In this document: one piece after another, positions 26,225 to 34,842 of the stretch
How positions within the stretch are numbered: the stretch's first letter is position 1
Layout of the letters: each line of letters starts with the position of its first letter
Assembly (NCBI GenBank): GCA_045600105.1
Contig: JAZRXG010000028.1
Location: 30,716 to 94,715 of the forward strand
Origin: UBA1206 sp045600105
Lineage (GTDB): Bacteria > Bacillota > Clostridia > Oscillospirales > CAG-382
Direction of reading: 5' to 3'
Length of the DNA stretch: 64,000 nucleotides
Notes under the pieces: generated by a model
Told to the model about the DNA's origin: nothing
The model's database searches: none
Seen by the model: only the letters and a program-made list of their open reading frames with translations
Translations under genes and position numbers: made by a program

Positions 26225-27580
26225 ATGATGAAAAACAACTCAAAAGAAGAACTTTTCGAGCGCACTCCCGTGCCGAAGGCGGTCGCGTCGCTCGCCATAC
26301 CCACCGTGGCGGCGTGCCTCGTCATGGTGCTTTACAACCTCGCTGACACCTATTTCGTCGGCAAGCTCAACGACTCGATCGAAACGAGCGCGGTCACTCT
26401 CGCCGCCCCCGTGCTGCTCGCGTTCAACGCGGTGACGAATCTGTTCGGCACGGGCTGCTCGAGCATGATGAGCCGCTCGCTCGGCGCGAAAGACCACGAT
26501 TCGGTCAGACGCAGCTCGTCGCTCGGCTTTTACGGCGCGGTCTTCTGCGGCATCGCCTTTTCGCTTGCCGCCACTCTGTTCCGCCCGGGACTTCTCGGGC
26601 TCCTCGGCGCGAACGAACTGAACTCTTCGTCTACCGCCGACTACCTGTTCTGGACGGTGACGCTCGGCGCGGTCCCGTCGATGCTCAACGTGGTCATGGC
26701 GAACCTCGTCAGGTCCGAAGGAGCGGCGACCCACGCGAGCATAGGAACGATGAGCGGCTGCGCGCTCAATATGCTGCTCGATCCGATCTTCATAATGCCG
26801 TGGGGACTCGGCATGGGCGCTTCCGGCGCCGGGCTTGCCACGTTCATCTCCAACTGCGTCGCCTGCCTCTATTTCTTCGTCTATCTCTTCGTCAAACGCG
26901 GTGACACGTTCGTCAGCATAAGCATAAAGGACTTAAAAATCAACAAAAAGATATTCGTCGGCGTTTTCGGCGTGGGAGTGCCCGCGTCGGTGCAGAACCT
27001 GCTCAACGTCACGGGGATGACCATAATGAACAATTTTATGTCGTCGTACGGCGAAAACGCAGTTTCGGCAATGGGCATCACCCACAAGGTGGCAATGGTG
27101 CCGCTTTACGTTTCAATGGGCATCGGTCAGGGGATAATGCCGCTCGTCGGTTACAATTTCTCGTCGGGTGACAGAAAACGCATGAAGGACACGATCCGTT
27201 TCACCGAATTCGTCGCGGGCGGTTTCACCATCGCGGCAACGGCGGCGATATTCGTCTTTTCCTCTCCGATAATAAGGACGTTCATGAAGAACGCGGAGGT
27301 CGTCGAATACGGAAGCGCGTTTCTGCGCGGCGCCGCCCTCGCTCTGCCGTTCCTCTATTTTGACTTCCTTGCCGTCGGCATCTTCCAGGCGTGCGGAATG
27401 GGCAGACAGTCGCTCATCTTCGCGATACTGCGTAAAGTCGTGCTCGAGATACCCGCGCTTTTCGTGCTCGACAGACTTTTCCCCATGTACGGGCTTGCCT
27501 ACGCTCAGCTCGTCGCCGAATTCGCGCTTGCCATCGCGGCGTTTGTCATACTCGAAAGAATAATGAAGCAAAAAACGTAA
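26225..27580 (+). CDS. MATE-family efflux transporter
   Basis: A 451-residue membrane protein with 12 predicted helices, the standard length and layout for the MATE (DinF/NorM-like) family. The N-terminus has IPTVAACLVMVLYNLADTYF, the typical first helix with the DTYF motif, and the second half repeats the pattern (VGVPASVQNLLNVTGMTIMN). It would export drugs, metabolites or lipid-linked compounds in exchange for H+ or Na+. It closes the operon begun at 23575 and is followed at once by a strong terminator. The substrate is unknown. Confidence 0.92.
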   Translation: MMKNNSKEELFERTPVPKAVASLAIPTVAACLVMVLYNLADTYFVGKLNDSIETSAVTLAAPVLLAFNAVTNLFGTGCSSMMSRSLGAKDHDSVRRSSSLGFYGAVFCGIAFSLAATLFRPGLLGLLGANELNSSSTADYLFWTVTLGAVPSMLNVVMANLVRSEGAATHASIGTMSGCALNMLLDPIFIMPWGLGMGASGAGLATFISNCVACLYFFVYLFVKRGDTFVSISIKDLKINKKIFVGVFGVGVPASVQNLLNVTGMTIMNNFMSSYGENAVSAMGITHKVAMVPLYVSMGIGQGIMPLVGYNFSSGDRKRMKDTIRFTEFVAGGFTIAATAAIFVFSSPIIRTFMKNAEVVEYGSAFLRGAALALPFLYFDFLAVGIFQACGMGRQSLIFAILRKVVLEIPALFVLDRLFPMYGLAYAQLVAEFALAIAAFVILERIMKQKT

Positions 27581-27582
27581 AC

Positions 27583-27616
27583 ATACAAAAAAGAGCCGTT
27601 CGGCTCTTTTTTGTAT
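27583..27616. terminator. Bidirectional intrinsic terminator
   Basis: A 15-bp stem with a GTTC loop. The A/T-rich arms give T-runs on both strands, serving the MATE gene on + and the GH10 gene on -. Confidence 0.92.
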
Positions 27617-27626
27617 CATGTATCAG

Positions 27627-28988
27627 TTATTCAAGCACTATTTTCTTGCTTCTGAAATCGCAGAGTCTGTTGTCGTACCCCGTGTTGTCGGTGAAAAGTC
27701 TGACCGTTTTCTTTGCCTTTTTGTCGCCGCAGGATGCCTCGATCTCGTAGTCGCCGTAGAATCCGCGGAAATCAAGACGCTTGTCGGTTTTTCCGTCGAG
27801 ATTGGTGCGCCATTCGTGATTTACGAGCTTTTCCACCTCTTTGAAAGCGGGCTTGACTGAGCAGTCGTTGCGGATAAGACCGCCGAAGTACTTGTTCTCG
27901 CTGCCGTAGGCGGTACCGTCCGCAAGGTTCCACCAGACCGTGGCTTTTACGTATTTCTGCGAGAACCAAAGCTTGAAAAGACGTTTGACGAGCTCGGCCT
28001 GCAGCTCCTCGTCGTACGCGTCGTTCGACCATGACGGGACGTTTATTTCGGAAATGTGCATCGGAAGTCCGAAATCGCCGTACATTTCGAACACGTCGAG
28101 CATACGGAGCGGGTTGCAGAGCGCGGCAAGCTCGGCGTCGGCTCTGTCGCGGTGCGCGTAGCAGTGATACTGCATTCCGATACCGCTGATGGGCGCGCCT
28201 TTCGCTATGTTTTCCTTGAGTGCCATATAGTAAAAGCTGCGATTGCCTTTGTAAGCCGGATTCCCGAACGTCTCGTATCCGCCTTCGTTCCAGAAAAGAC
28301 GGGTGTAGGGGAAATATTTTTTCGCAAGCTCAAACGCCCATTTTTCGTGATCGGGCTCGTCGGTGACGGGCAGGTTCCTCGGCCCGTTGCCGGGATAGGC
28401 GTTCTTGTATATGGTTATCATCTCGTTGATGACGTCCATATCGACGAAGGAATCCCCGTATCGGTCGGCTATCGCCTTTACGCGCTTTTCAATGAGTATC
28501 TTGAGCTCTCTGCTGTCTTCGGGTATCCACTCCGGCTGAAAAGCGTTGTAAACGAGGCAGTGCGCCTTCATCCTCAGCCCGTTATTCCGGCAGAATTCCG
28601 CCGCCGTGTCGAGCGGGGGACGGCGGTACACGGGTACGGAGTCCTTGGCGAATCTTGGCTTGCCCTTTTCGGGTTCGAGAGTGTCCCAGTATATCGGAAG
28701 CACGGCGTAGTTGAAAATTTCGGTGAATCTTTTTTCAAATATCCCGTCGCGCTCGTCGCCGAAGCCGCCGAGGAAAAACGTCGTGGCGCCGAAATTGAAT
28801 TCGTGGCTCTTCTGCGTCACCTTGTAGCTGACTCCGTCGAGCAAATTGCCGTCGGCGTCGGTGAAGGTGAGGGCAAACTGACCTTTTCTGTTCTCTTCGG
28901 TGTCGCGTTCTATCTTGCCTTTGACGTAATAGTCATAGGAATCGTATTTTTTAATGACGTTCTCAAGCTTGTTTTCAATATTTTCCAT
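27627..28988 (-). CDS. GH10 endo-1,4-beta-xylanase-like enzyme without signal peptide
   Basis: A 453-residue protein. An N-terminal ~100-residue beta-rich segment precedes a GH10 barrel that would cleave xylan or xylo-oligosaccharides with retention. The acid/base glutamate is in DVINEM (~191) and the nucleophile in HISEINVPS. The start at 28988 is set by GGAGG 8 bases upstream; no signal peptide or dockerin is present, so the enzyme looks intracellular, perhaps acting on imported oligomers. A ~75-residue beta-rich C-terminal extension follows the barrel. It lies 26 bases after the aldo/keto reductase gene in the same operon. Confidence 0.88.
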   Translation of the reverse strand: MENIENKLENVIKKYDSYDYYVKGKIERDTEENRKGQFALTFTDADGNLLDGVSYKVTQKSHEFNFGATTFFLGGFGDERDGIFEKRFTEIFNYAVLPIYWDTLEPEKGKPRFAKDSVPVYRRPPLDTAAEFCRNNGLRMKAHCLVYNAFQPEWIPEDSRELKILIEKRVKAIADRYGDSFVDMDVINEMITIYKNAYPGNGPRNLPVTDEPDHEKWAFELAKKYFPYTRLFWNEGGYETFGNPAYKGNRSFYYMALKENIAKGAPISGIGMQYHCYAHRDRADAELAALCNPLRMLDVFEMYGDFGLPMHISEINVPSWSNDAYDEELQAELVKRLFKLWFSQKYVKATVWWNLADGTAYGSENKYFGGLIRNDCSVKPAFKEVEKLVNHEWRTNLDGKTDKRLDFRGFYGDYEIEASCGDKKAKKTVRLFTDNTGYDNRLCDFRSKKIVLE

Positions 28989-29014
28989 AAAAGACGCCTC
29001 CGCGGTCGGTTGGC

Positions 29015-30112
29015 TCATTCGAATTTTTCGGCGGCTTTTTCGAGCAGATCGCGTATCGGCAGCTTCTGGGGGCAGGCGTCCTCGCACTGACCGCACTTTA
29101 TGCACTCGCTCGCTTTCCCCGAACCGGAGGAGATGATGTGCTCGTAACGTGCTTTTCCGTTCTGACCGAACACCTTCTCGGCGTTGACGGCGGCGAAAAT
29201 GCGCGGTATCTCTATTTTCATCGGGCAGCCGTCTGTGCAGTAACGGCAGGCGGTGCAGGAGATGGAAAGCCCCTTGATGACGCCGCAGACATCGTTGACG
29301 GCTTTCGTTTCCTCTTCATTCAGCGGAGCGAAATCCTTCATCGTGTTCACGTTGTCGTCGACCTGAGCGATGTCGCTCATGCCCGAAAGCACCATGAACA
29401 CGCCGTCGCATCCGGCGGCAAAGCGGAGCGCGTACGACGCGGCGGACGCGCTGCCGAGAGAGGCGAAGATCTTTTTTGCGTCGTCGGGAATGAATACGAG
29501 GCTTCCGCCCTTGACGGGCTCCATGACGATGACCTTTTTGCCGTGCTTTTTGCAGACCTCAAGGCATTTTCTGCTCTGAACGTTCACGTCCTCGTAATCG
29601 AGATAGTTCACCTGAAGCTGAACGACTTCAATAAAGGGCTTTTCGGTGAGTATGCGGTCGAGCAGCTCGGCGTTGTCGTGGAACGAAAAACCGAGGTGGC
29701 GTATCTTTCCTTCTTTTTTGAGCTCGTACGCGGTCTCGTATGCCTCGCACTCGCAGAATTTGCCGTAGTTTCCGGCGTGCTGGCAGTGCATGAGGTAAAA
29801 GTCGAAATAATCGACTCCGCATATTTCAAGCTGTTCGCCGAAAGCCTTGCGGATATCTTCTTTTTTCTCGAACATGAATCCGCTGAGCTTGTCGGTGAGG
29901 ACGTAGGCGTCACGCGGATAGCGGCTCGTCAGACATTCTCTCACGGCGACCTCGCTTTGTCCGTTAAGGTACCCGTGCGCCGTGTCAAAATAGTTGAATC
30001 CGCTGTCAATGAATTTGTCGACCATCACCGCGAACTGCGCGGTATCGACCTTGTCTCCGTTCATCGGCAGTCTCATGCAGCCGAAACCGAAGTTCTTTTT
30101 TATTTTTTCCAA
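29015..30112 (-). CDS. Aldo/keto reductase with C-terminal 2[4Fe-4S] ferredoxin domain
   Basis: A 365-residue oxidoreductase. The AKR barrel shows GFGCMRLP at the start, the catalytic region FDTAHGY (Asp, Tyr), DKLSG (Lys) and YLMHCQ (His). Residues ~275-365 carry iron-sulfur cysteines: CTACRYCTDGCP and CIKCGQCEDACPQ. This AKR-ferredoxin architecture is common in anaerobic Clostridia. It probably moves electrons between NAD(P)H or ferredoxin and a carbonyl substrate that is not known. The start codon is TTG, supported by GGAGG about 9 bases upstream. It leads the two-gene operon with the GH10 enzyme. Confidence 0.9.
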   Translation of the reverse strand: MEKIKKNFGFGCMRLPMNGDKVDTAQFAVMVDKFIDSGFNYFDTAHGYLNGQSEVAVRECLTSRYPRDAYVLTDKLSGFMFEKKEDIRKAFGEQLEICGVDYFDFYLMHCQHAGNYGKFCECEAYETAYELKKEGKIRHLGFSFHDNAELLDRILTEKPFIEVVQLQVNYLDYEDVNVQSRKCLEVCKKHGKKVIVMEPVKGGSLVFIPDDAKKIFASLGSASAASYALRFAAGCDGVFMVLSGMSDIAQVDDNVNTMKDFAPLNEEETKAVNDVCGVIKGLSISCTACRYCTDGCPMKIEIPRIFAAVNAEKVFGQNGKARYEHIISSGSGKASECIKCGQCEDACPQKLPIRDLLEKAAEKFE

Positions 30113-30238
30113 AACGATCAGCCTCCGTTATTGATATATTACGTCTGCAAAGCCTTGCTCTGCGTTCGTTCAGCTTAATAATATCACAAACGAAACGATA
30201 TTTCCATAGTTTTTGAAAATAATGTGATAAATTATTTG

Positions 30239-30267
30239 TTGACAACGAAAAGAAAGAAATTTATAAT
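30239..30267 (+). promoter_or_regulatory. Consensus sigma-A promoter
   Basis: TTGACA and TATAAT, both perfect, with a 17-base spacer. It lies 28 bases before the ATG of the ADP-ribosylglycohydrolase lipoprotein gene. Confidence 0.9.
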
Positions 30268-30294
30268 GAAAGAAAAAACAAGGAATGATGCGAA

Positions 30295-32805
30295 ATGAAA
30301 AAATATCTGTCCCTGCTGCTTGCTTTTGCGATCGTTTTTTCTCTCGTTTCCTGCGGTGAAAGCGGGGACGGAGACAGCGTCACGTCTTCTGCCGAAAGCA
30401 ATGCAGACGACACGCCGTCTTCGGTTTCTTCCGAAGAAGTATCGGATGAAGCAAAAATAATTATTTCGTCCGACGTTCTGCGCGACAAGATCGCGGGCTC
30501 GTGGGCGGCTCAGATGATAGGCGTCACGTGGGGAGCCCCCACCGAATTCGCCTACGCCGGAAGGATAATACCTGAGAGCGCCGTCCCCGTATGGAGGAGC
30601 GAGATGATCAACTCGGCGTTCGGTCAGGACGACCTTTACGTCGAGATACCGTTCATCGAGGCAATGCGCGACAACGGAGTCGACTGTGACGTCACGGTCG
30701 TCGCCGACTATTTCCGCGACACGCTTTTCGGTCTTGACCACGCGAATCTGCAGGGCAGGAACAACCTGCGGGCAGGGATACCCGCCCCCGACAGCGGAAG
30801 CTATCTTTACAACTGCCACGCCGACGACATCGACTGGCAGATCGAAGCCGATTTCATTGGCAACTTTTATCCGGGACTCGTGAACGAGGCGGCAAGCCGC
30901 GCGTTTGAGCTCGGACACATAACCAACTACGGCGACGGTGTTTACGGCGGCGTTTACGTTGCCGCGCTCCATTCGGCGGCGTTCGTCTGCGATAACGTTA
31001 AAGACGTGACCGAAGCCGCACGCCTCGTCATCCCCGAAGGGACCAAGTTCCGTTCCGTCATCGACGAAGTGACCGAATGTCACGAAAAGGGAATGACGTG
31101 GGAGGAATGCTGGCAGCAGATAGACACACATTGGAGGAGCACCGCGAAATGCGTCAGATACAAGGGGACCGACCTCAGCATCGACGCCAAGCTCAACGCC
31201 GCGTATATCCTCATCGGACTTTTGTGGGGCGACGGCGATATGGCGAAAACCATTGAAATCTCAATGAGATGCGGTCAGGACAGCGACTGCAACCCGTCAA
31301 GCGCCGCGGCAGTCCTCGGCACTATCTGCGGCTATGACGCGCTCGACGACGAATACGTCCGATCACTCGACAGAAAAGGGGCGAAATTCTCGTTCACCTC
31401 GTTCACCTTCGACGACTGCGTGGATGTCAGCTTCGACCTTATGAAGCAGGCGCTTGAATTGCAGGGAATAAAGGAAAAAGACGGCTTTTTTGCCGTTCCC
31501 GTGACGGAATCGTTCATTCCCGTTCCGTTTGAGCAGTGGCCCGACGACGCGCTCGTCGCGTACCTCACCGCTGAGACGCTCGTCGAAGGCAAAGTCAACC
31601 TTTCGTCAAGCGTGTCGCTTCCCGTCGGAGAAGACGGAGCGGAGATCACGCATATTTTCGATATGGGCGACGGCACCGTGCTCCCGTTCCTCACGGGCGC
31701 GTATCAGTACACCAAGGACGGCAGCTATACCATAACCTACACGGCAAAGCTCGGCGGCAAGACCGCGTCCGCGTCGTTTGACGTCGAGATAACGAATTCG
31801 GGCGACCGCGGATACGAAACGATCGCTTCCTGCTCGCAGAAATCGCCCACGGGCGGCGGAAGCCGCGATGTTTCGGTCATCTGCGACGGAAACCGTCCGA
31901 CTCTCTCGAACGCCTCGAACGACAAACAGTACGACACCTACACCGGAGCGTATTCTGAAAGCGAATGGTTCGCGATCTCGTTCGACCACAAGGTCACCGT
32001 CACCGACGTCATATTCACCGAGGGGGCACATTTTGACAACGGCGGCTGGTTCGCGTCGAGACCGTCCGTGCAGGTCTTCGCCGACGGCGAATGGAAAGAT
32101 GTCGAAACGACCTGCGACCCGCTCTATATCGACGTTGACGACGCGTCGGCACAGGGGCTTCCGTATCAGACGTTCACGTTCACGCTGATAAACGAAATCA
32201 AGTGCGAGGGAGTGCGCGTCATCGGTGTCCCCGGCGGCAGCGCGACGTTCGCCTCGTGCTCCGAGCTCGACGTGCGTTTCAGCGGCGTCGACGATCCGAC
32301 CTATAAAGAAGAGACCGAAAAAACCATCGCCGAAAGCAGCATCCTCATCGTGTCGGTCACCGACCCCAAGGGCACGGGCTGCCACGACGCCGAGATAATC
32401 CGCGACGGACACGTTCCCAAGGCAGGCGAAAGCAACGGAAAGGTGCAGTACGACACCTTCGCGTACAACTACACCGACCATGAGGAATATTTCGGCTACA
32501 TCTTCCGCAAGGCGACGGAAGTGAGGGAAGTGGAATTTACCGAGGGCGCGCATTTCGACAACGGCGGCTGGTTCAAGAACGGGGATATCCGTCTTGAGAT
32601 CCTCATCGACGGCGAATGGACCACTTGCGAATATACCGTAACTCCCGAGTATCCGAACGCCGATACGCAGTCCGCTTTCGGCGCCGCGTTCCAGACCTAC
32701 ACCTTCACGCTCGACACTCCCACCGTATGCGGAGGTGTGAGAATAATCGGCTCCGCCGGCGGAAGCGTGCACTTTACGTCTATATCCGAACTCCAGATAA
32801 AATAA
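30295..32805 (+). CDS. Lipoprotein with ADP-ribosylglycohydrolase-fold domain and two F5/8C-like repeats
   Basis: An 836-residue lipoprotein: hydrophobic start, lipobox LVSC (Cys ~18) and a Ser/Asp/Glu-rich linker. Residues ~65-385 form an ADP-ribosylglycohydrolase (DraG/ARH-like) domain, with the metal sites GQDDLYVE near 104, a mid-domain HADDID and the C-terminal GQDSDCNPSS. A PKD-like beta domain (~420-500) and two homologous ~150-residue beta-sandwiches end the protein; both contain FTEGAHFDNGGWF and a conserved V(R)(V/I)IG motif, resembling F5/8C or carbohydrate-binding modules. The surface location means the substrate is probably a glycan or an ADP-ribosylated molecule outside the cell; this family also contains members with other glycosidic substrates. 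Confidence 0.85.
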   Translation: MKKYLSLLLAFAIVFSLVSCGESGDGDSVTSSAESNADDTPSSVSSEEVSDEAKIIISSDVLRDKIAGSWAAQMIGVTWGAPTEFAYAGRIIPESAVPVWRSEMINSAFGQDDLYVEIPFIEAMRDNGVDCDVTVVADYFRDTLFGLDHANLQGRNNLRAGIPAPDSGSYLYNCHADDIDWQIEADFIGNFYPGLVNEAASRAFELGHITNYGDGVYGGVYVAALHSAAFVCDNVKDVTEAARLVIPEGTKFRSVIDEVTECHEKGMTWEECWQQIDTHWRSTAKCVRYKGTDLSIDAKLNAAYILIGLLWGDGDMAKTIEISMRCGQDSDCNPSSAAAVLGTICGYDALDDEYVRSLDRKGAKFSFTSFTFDDCVDVSFDLMKQALELQGIKEKDGFFAVPVTESFIPVPFEQWPDDALVAYLTAETLVEGKVNLSSSVSLPVGEDGAEITHIFDMGDGTVLPFLTGAYQYTKDGSYTITYTAKLGGKTASASFDVEITNSGDRGYETIASCSQKSPTGGGSRDVSVICDGNRPTLSNASNDKQYDTYTGAYSESEWFAISFDHKVTVTDVIFTEGAHFDNGGWFASRPSVQVFADGEWKDVETTCDPLYIDVDDASAQGLPYQTFTFTLINEIKCEGVRVIGVPGGSATFASCSELDVRFSGVDDPTYKEETEKTIAESSILIVSVTDPKGTGCHDAEIIRDGHVPKAGESNGKVQYDTFAYNYTDHEEYFGYIFRKATEVREVEFTEGAHFDNGGWFKNGDIRLEILIDGEWTTCEYTVTPEYPNADTQSAFGAAFQTYTFTLDTPTVCGGVRIIGSAGGSVHFTSISELQIK

Positions 32806-32823
32806 ATTGCAAATGGCAAATCA

Positions 32824-32864
32824 AAAAAAGGATTTTCACGCTTTTGCGCGTGAAAATCCTTTTT
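32824..32864. terminator. Bidirectional intrinsic terminator
   Basis: A 12-bp GC/AT stem (32830-32841 with 32848-32859) flanked by A-run and T-run. It can stop the lipoprotein transcript from the left and the nitroreductase transcript from the right. Confidence 0.88.
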
Positions 32865-32876
32865 GATCTATTCGGG

Positions 32877-32903
32877 GATTTCCGCACGATATGTGCGGAA
32901 ATC
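32877..32903. repeat. Dispersed hairpin related to those at 16739 and 20128
   Basis: A perfect 11-bp stem starting GATTTCCGCAC. The first 14 bases, GATTTCCGCACGAT, are the same as in the two dockerin 3' UTRs, and an AT-rich ATTTGCAATTT-type stretch follows. It looks like a small dispersed intergenic repeat. Confidence 0.6.
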
Positions 32904-32946
32904 ATCCTCAATTTGCAATTTGATATTTGCAATTTTTCAATTATCG

Positions 32947-33465
32947 TCAGATGATCTCCACCGTTTCGCTCGCCGGGCGGTAATCGGTGTGTCTCGGATT
33001 GGGAACGCAGTTTTCGGCAGGGTAGCCGACGGGGATGAGCAGGCGCACGCGGATGTTTTCGGGAAGAGAAAGCGCGTCTTTCACTTCTTTTTCCTTGAAT
33101 CTGCCGACGAAGCAGCTTCCGAGCCCGAGATCGGCGGCTTCGAGCACGACGTGGGTGGCGACTATCGTCGCGTCGGTCGTGCCGAAATCGTAGTCTTCGG
33201 CAAGCAGCCCGTGGGCACTTTTCGTTTCGTCGTAGCAGACCACGAACACGATCGGAGCGCCGAAGGTGCAGGGAGTGAGCGACGCAAGAGAAGCGAGAGC
33301 CTTGTCGGTTTTCGCGACGTAAAGCTTGTAAGGCTGATAATTGCAGGCGGTGGGAGAAACCTTAGCGGCTTCGAGAAGAAGGGCGAGCTTTTCGTCTTCG
33401 ACTTTCTTATCCGAGAACGCTCTGACCGAGAATCTTTCTTTTGCAAGAGTGATGAAATCTTTCAT
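32947..33465 (-). CDS. Nitroreductase-family FMN oxidoreductase
   Basis: A 172-residue protein of the nitroreductase family, at the short end of the usual range (about 170-220). The N-terminal RFSVRAFSDKKV and the SPTACNYQPYKLYV segment are the standard FMN-binding motifs, and GLGSCFVGRF and LLIPVGYPAE complete the fold. It would reduce a flavin, quinone or nitro compound with NAD(P)H. It follows the flavin reductase gene by nine bases, and its ribosome site (GGAGG) lies over the end of that gene, so the two form one operon. Confidence 0.9.
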   Translation of the reverse strand: MKDFITLAKERFSVRAFSDKKVEDEKLALLLEAAKVSPTACNYQPYKLYVAKTDKALASLASLTPCTFGAPIVFVVCYDETKSAHGLLAEDYDFGTTDATIVATHVVLEAADLGLGSCFVGRFKEKEVKDALSLPENIRVRLLIPVGYPAENCVPNPRHTDYRPASETVEII

Positions 33466-33474
33466 ATAAACCTC

Positions 33475-34029
33475 CTATTTTATCGCGAGCCCCGCCGAGA
33501 ACGCGTCCGCGGCGTCGTCACCGAGGGCAACGTATTTGTTGCGGAACGGGTCGAAGGTGATGGGGGAAAAGAGTGACAGATCGGGATTCCCGTCGCTTCC
33601 GACGTACTTCTCGTCGGTGCTGACGTTGATTATCCTGCCGATATACATCCCGTCGTCGAGGATTTTATAAAGCTCGCATTCGAGCGTCAGCGGAAGCTCA
33701 TTGATGACGGGAGCGTTGACGAACCCGCTTTTTTGCTGCGTAAAGCCCGTCTTGGCGAACTTGTCCGGCACTTCGTTTGCCGAAACCAGCCCGACGTAGT
33801 CACATTCGACGGCGTGCGCGGCGTCGCCGACCGCCACGGTGAACGCTTTGGTGAGGGCGATGTTGTCGGTGGTCTTGTGTTTTCCGAGGTCAAGCATTAT
33901 CTTGTCGTAGTCGCATATTCCTCCCCATGCCGCGTTCATGCAGTTCGGCTCTCCGTTTTCGTCGTAAGTTCCGATTATCAGCACGGGCTGAGGATAGAGG
34001 AAGGGCTTTGCACCGTAATTTTTTCTCAT
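33475..34029 (-). CDS. Flavin reductase-like FMN-binding protein
   Basis: A 184-residue cytosolic protein of the flavin reductase-like (split-barrel) family. Characteristic parts are the N-terminal PVLIIGTYDENGEPNCMNAA, which contacts FMN, and TTDNIALTKAFTV. It probably reduces FMN with NAD(P)H or acts as a flavin-dependent electron carrier for its neighbour, the nitroreductase. The start follows AAAGGA. The gene is the first of the operon behind a good minus-strand promoter. Confidence 0.88.
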   Translation of the reverse strand: MRKNYGAKPFLYPQPVLIIGTYDENGEPNCMNAAWGGICDYDKIMLDLGKHKTTDNIALTKAFTVAVGDAAHAVECDYVGLVSANEVPDKFAKTGFTQQKSGFVNAPVINELPLTLECELYKILDDGMYIGRIINVSTDEKYVGSDGNPDLSLFSPITFDPFRNKYVALGDDAADAFSAGLAIK

Positions 34030-34061
34030 AACGTCGTTCCTTTCTGCTTTTATTTGTTTAT

Positions 34062-34090
34062 ATTATATATCCGTATTTTGCGATATGCAA
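34062..34090 (-). promoter_or_regulatory. Sigma-A promoter for the flavin reductase-nitroreductase operon
   Basis: On the minus strand TTGCAT and a perfect TATAAT with a 17-base spacer, about 33 bases before the start codon. Confidence 0.8.
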
Positions 34091-34109
34091 GCGAAATTTT
34101 GCGAAACTA

Positions 34110-34138
34110 TTGACGAACGGACGCGTTTTTGATAAAAT
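34110..34138 (+). promoter_or_regulatory. Sigma-A promoter for the YbaK-like gene
   Basis: TTGACG and TAAAAT with a 17-base spacer, divergent from the preceding promoter. The leader to the ATG at 34200 is about 55 bases. Confidence 0.75.
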
Positions 34139-34199
34139 ATCGGTGTAAGAAACGCGCCCTCCCCCCAAAGGACGCGAAAACGTTTTGAAAGGCGTCGTT

Positions 34200-34676
34200 A
34201 TGTCAAAGGATGAAAAGACCAACGTGATGCGTACGCTGGAACAAAAGAAAATATCTTACGCCCCGTTCTGCTACACTGACCGCCCCGTCACCACCGGCAC
34301 GGAGATAGCGCGGCTTCTCGGCGAAGACCCGGCAAGGGTGTTCAAGACGCTCGTCACCACCGGCAAAAGCGGTCTGCACTACGTCTTCGTCATTCCCGTC
34401 GCGTGCGAACTCGACCTGAAAAAGGCGGCGAAGGCGGTGGGCGAAAAAGCGGTCGAAATGCTGCCGCAGAAGGAGCTGCTGCCGCTGACGGGCTACGTCC
34501 ACGGCGGATGCTCGCCGATAGGAATGAAAAAATTTTTCACCACCGTGTTCCATATCACCGCGTCGGGCTCCGAAAAGATCTATTTCAGCGCGGGAAAGGT
34601 CGGCTATCAGGTCGAAGTCTCGCCGTCCGACGTTTCAAAGGTCATACGCTTCACCTACGCCGACCTTATCGTGTAA
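34200..34676 (+). CDS. ybaK: Cys-tRNA(Pro)/Cys-tRNA(Cys) deacylase, YbaK/EbsC type
   Basis: A 158-residue single-domain protein that frees cysteine from mischarged tRNA-Pro. The family pattern is plain: RVFKTLVTTG with the key lysine, then VFVIPVACELDLKKAAKAVG, GYVHGGCSPIGMKK and the C-terminal VSPSDVSKVI. The start at 34200 is preferred to an in-frame TTG at 34185 because GAAAGG lies 8 bases before it. No terminator is seen after it; the 166 bases before the next gene hold nothing I can name, apart from a 39-codon open frame with no ribosome site. Confidence 0.92.
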   Translation: MSKDEKTNVMRTLEQKKISYAPFCYTDRPVTTGTEIARLLGEDPARVFKTLVTTGKSGLHYVFVIPVACELDLKKAAKAVGEKAVEMLPQKELLPLTGYVHGGCSPIGMKKFFTTVFHITASGSEKIYFSAGKVGYQVEVSPSDVSKVIRFTYADLIV

Positions 34677-34842
34677 GCATGAGAACGGGAGCTGTCGGCC
34701 TTACCAAAGGCGGACTTTGGAAAAATCCGTTCGTTCCGTTCGTCCATGCTCCGTTCGCATACCAGCGTTTGTATCATTTGGCGGATTTCGTGGGATAACT
34801 TGTTTTGCACATATATATTTTCTGAAAGGAAGAACTGACATT

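Noticed and set aside
34680..34799. A 39-codon gene between ybaK and the kinase-like gene
   Set aside because: No ribosome site, no recognisable motif and an unlikely composition.
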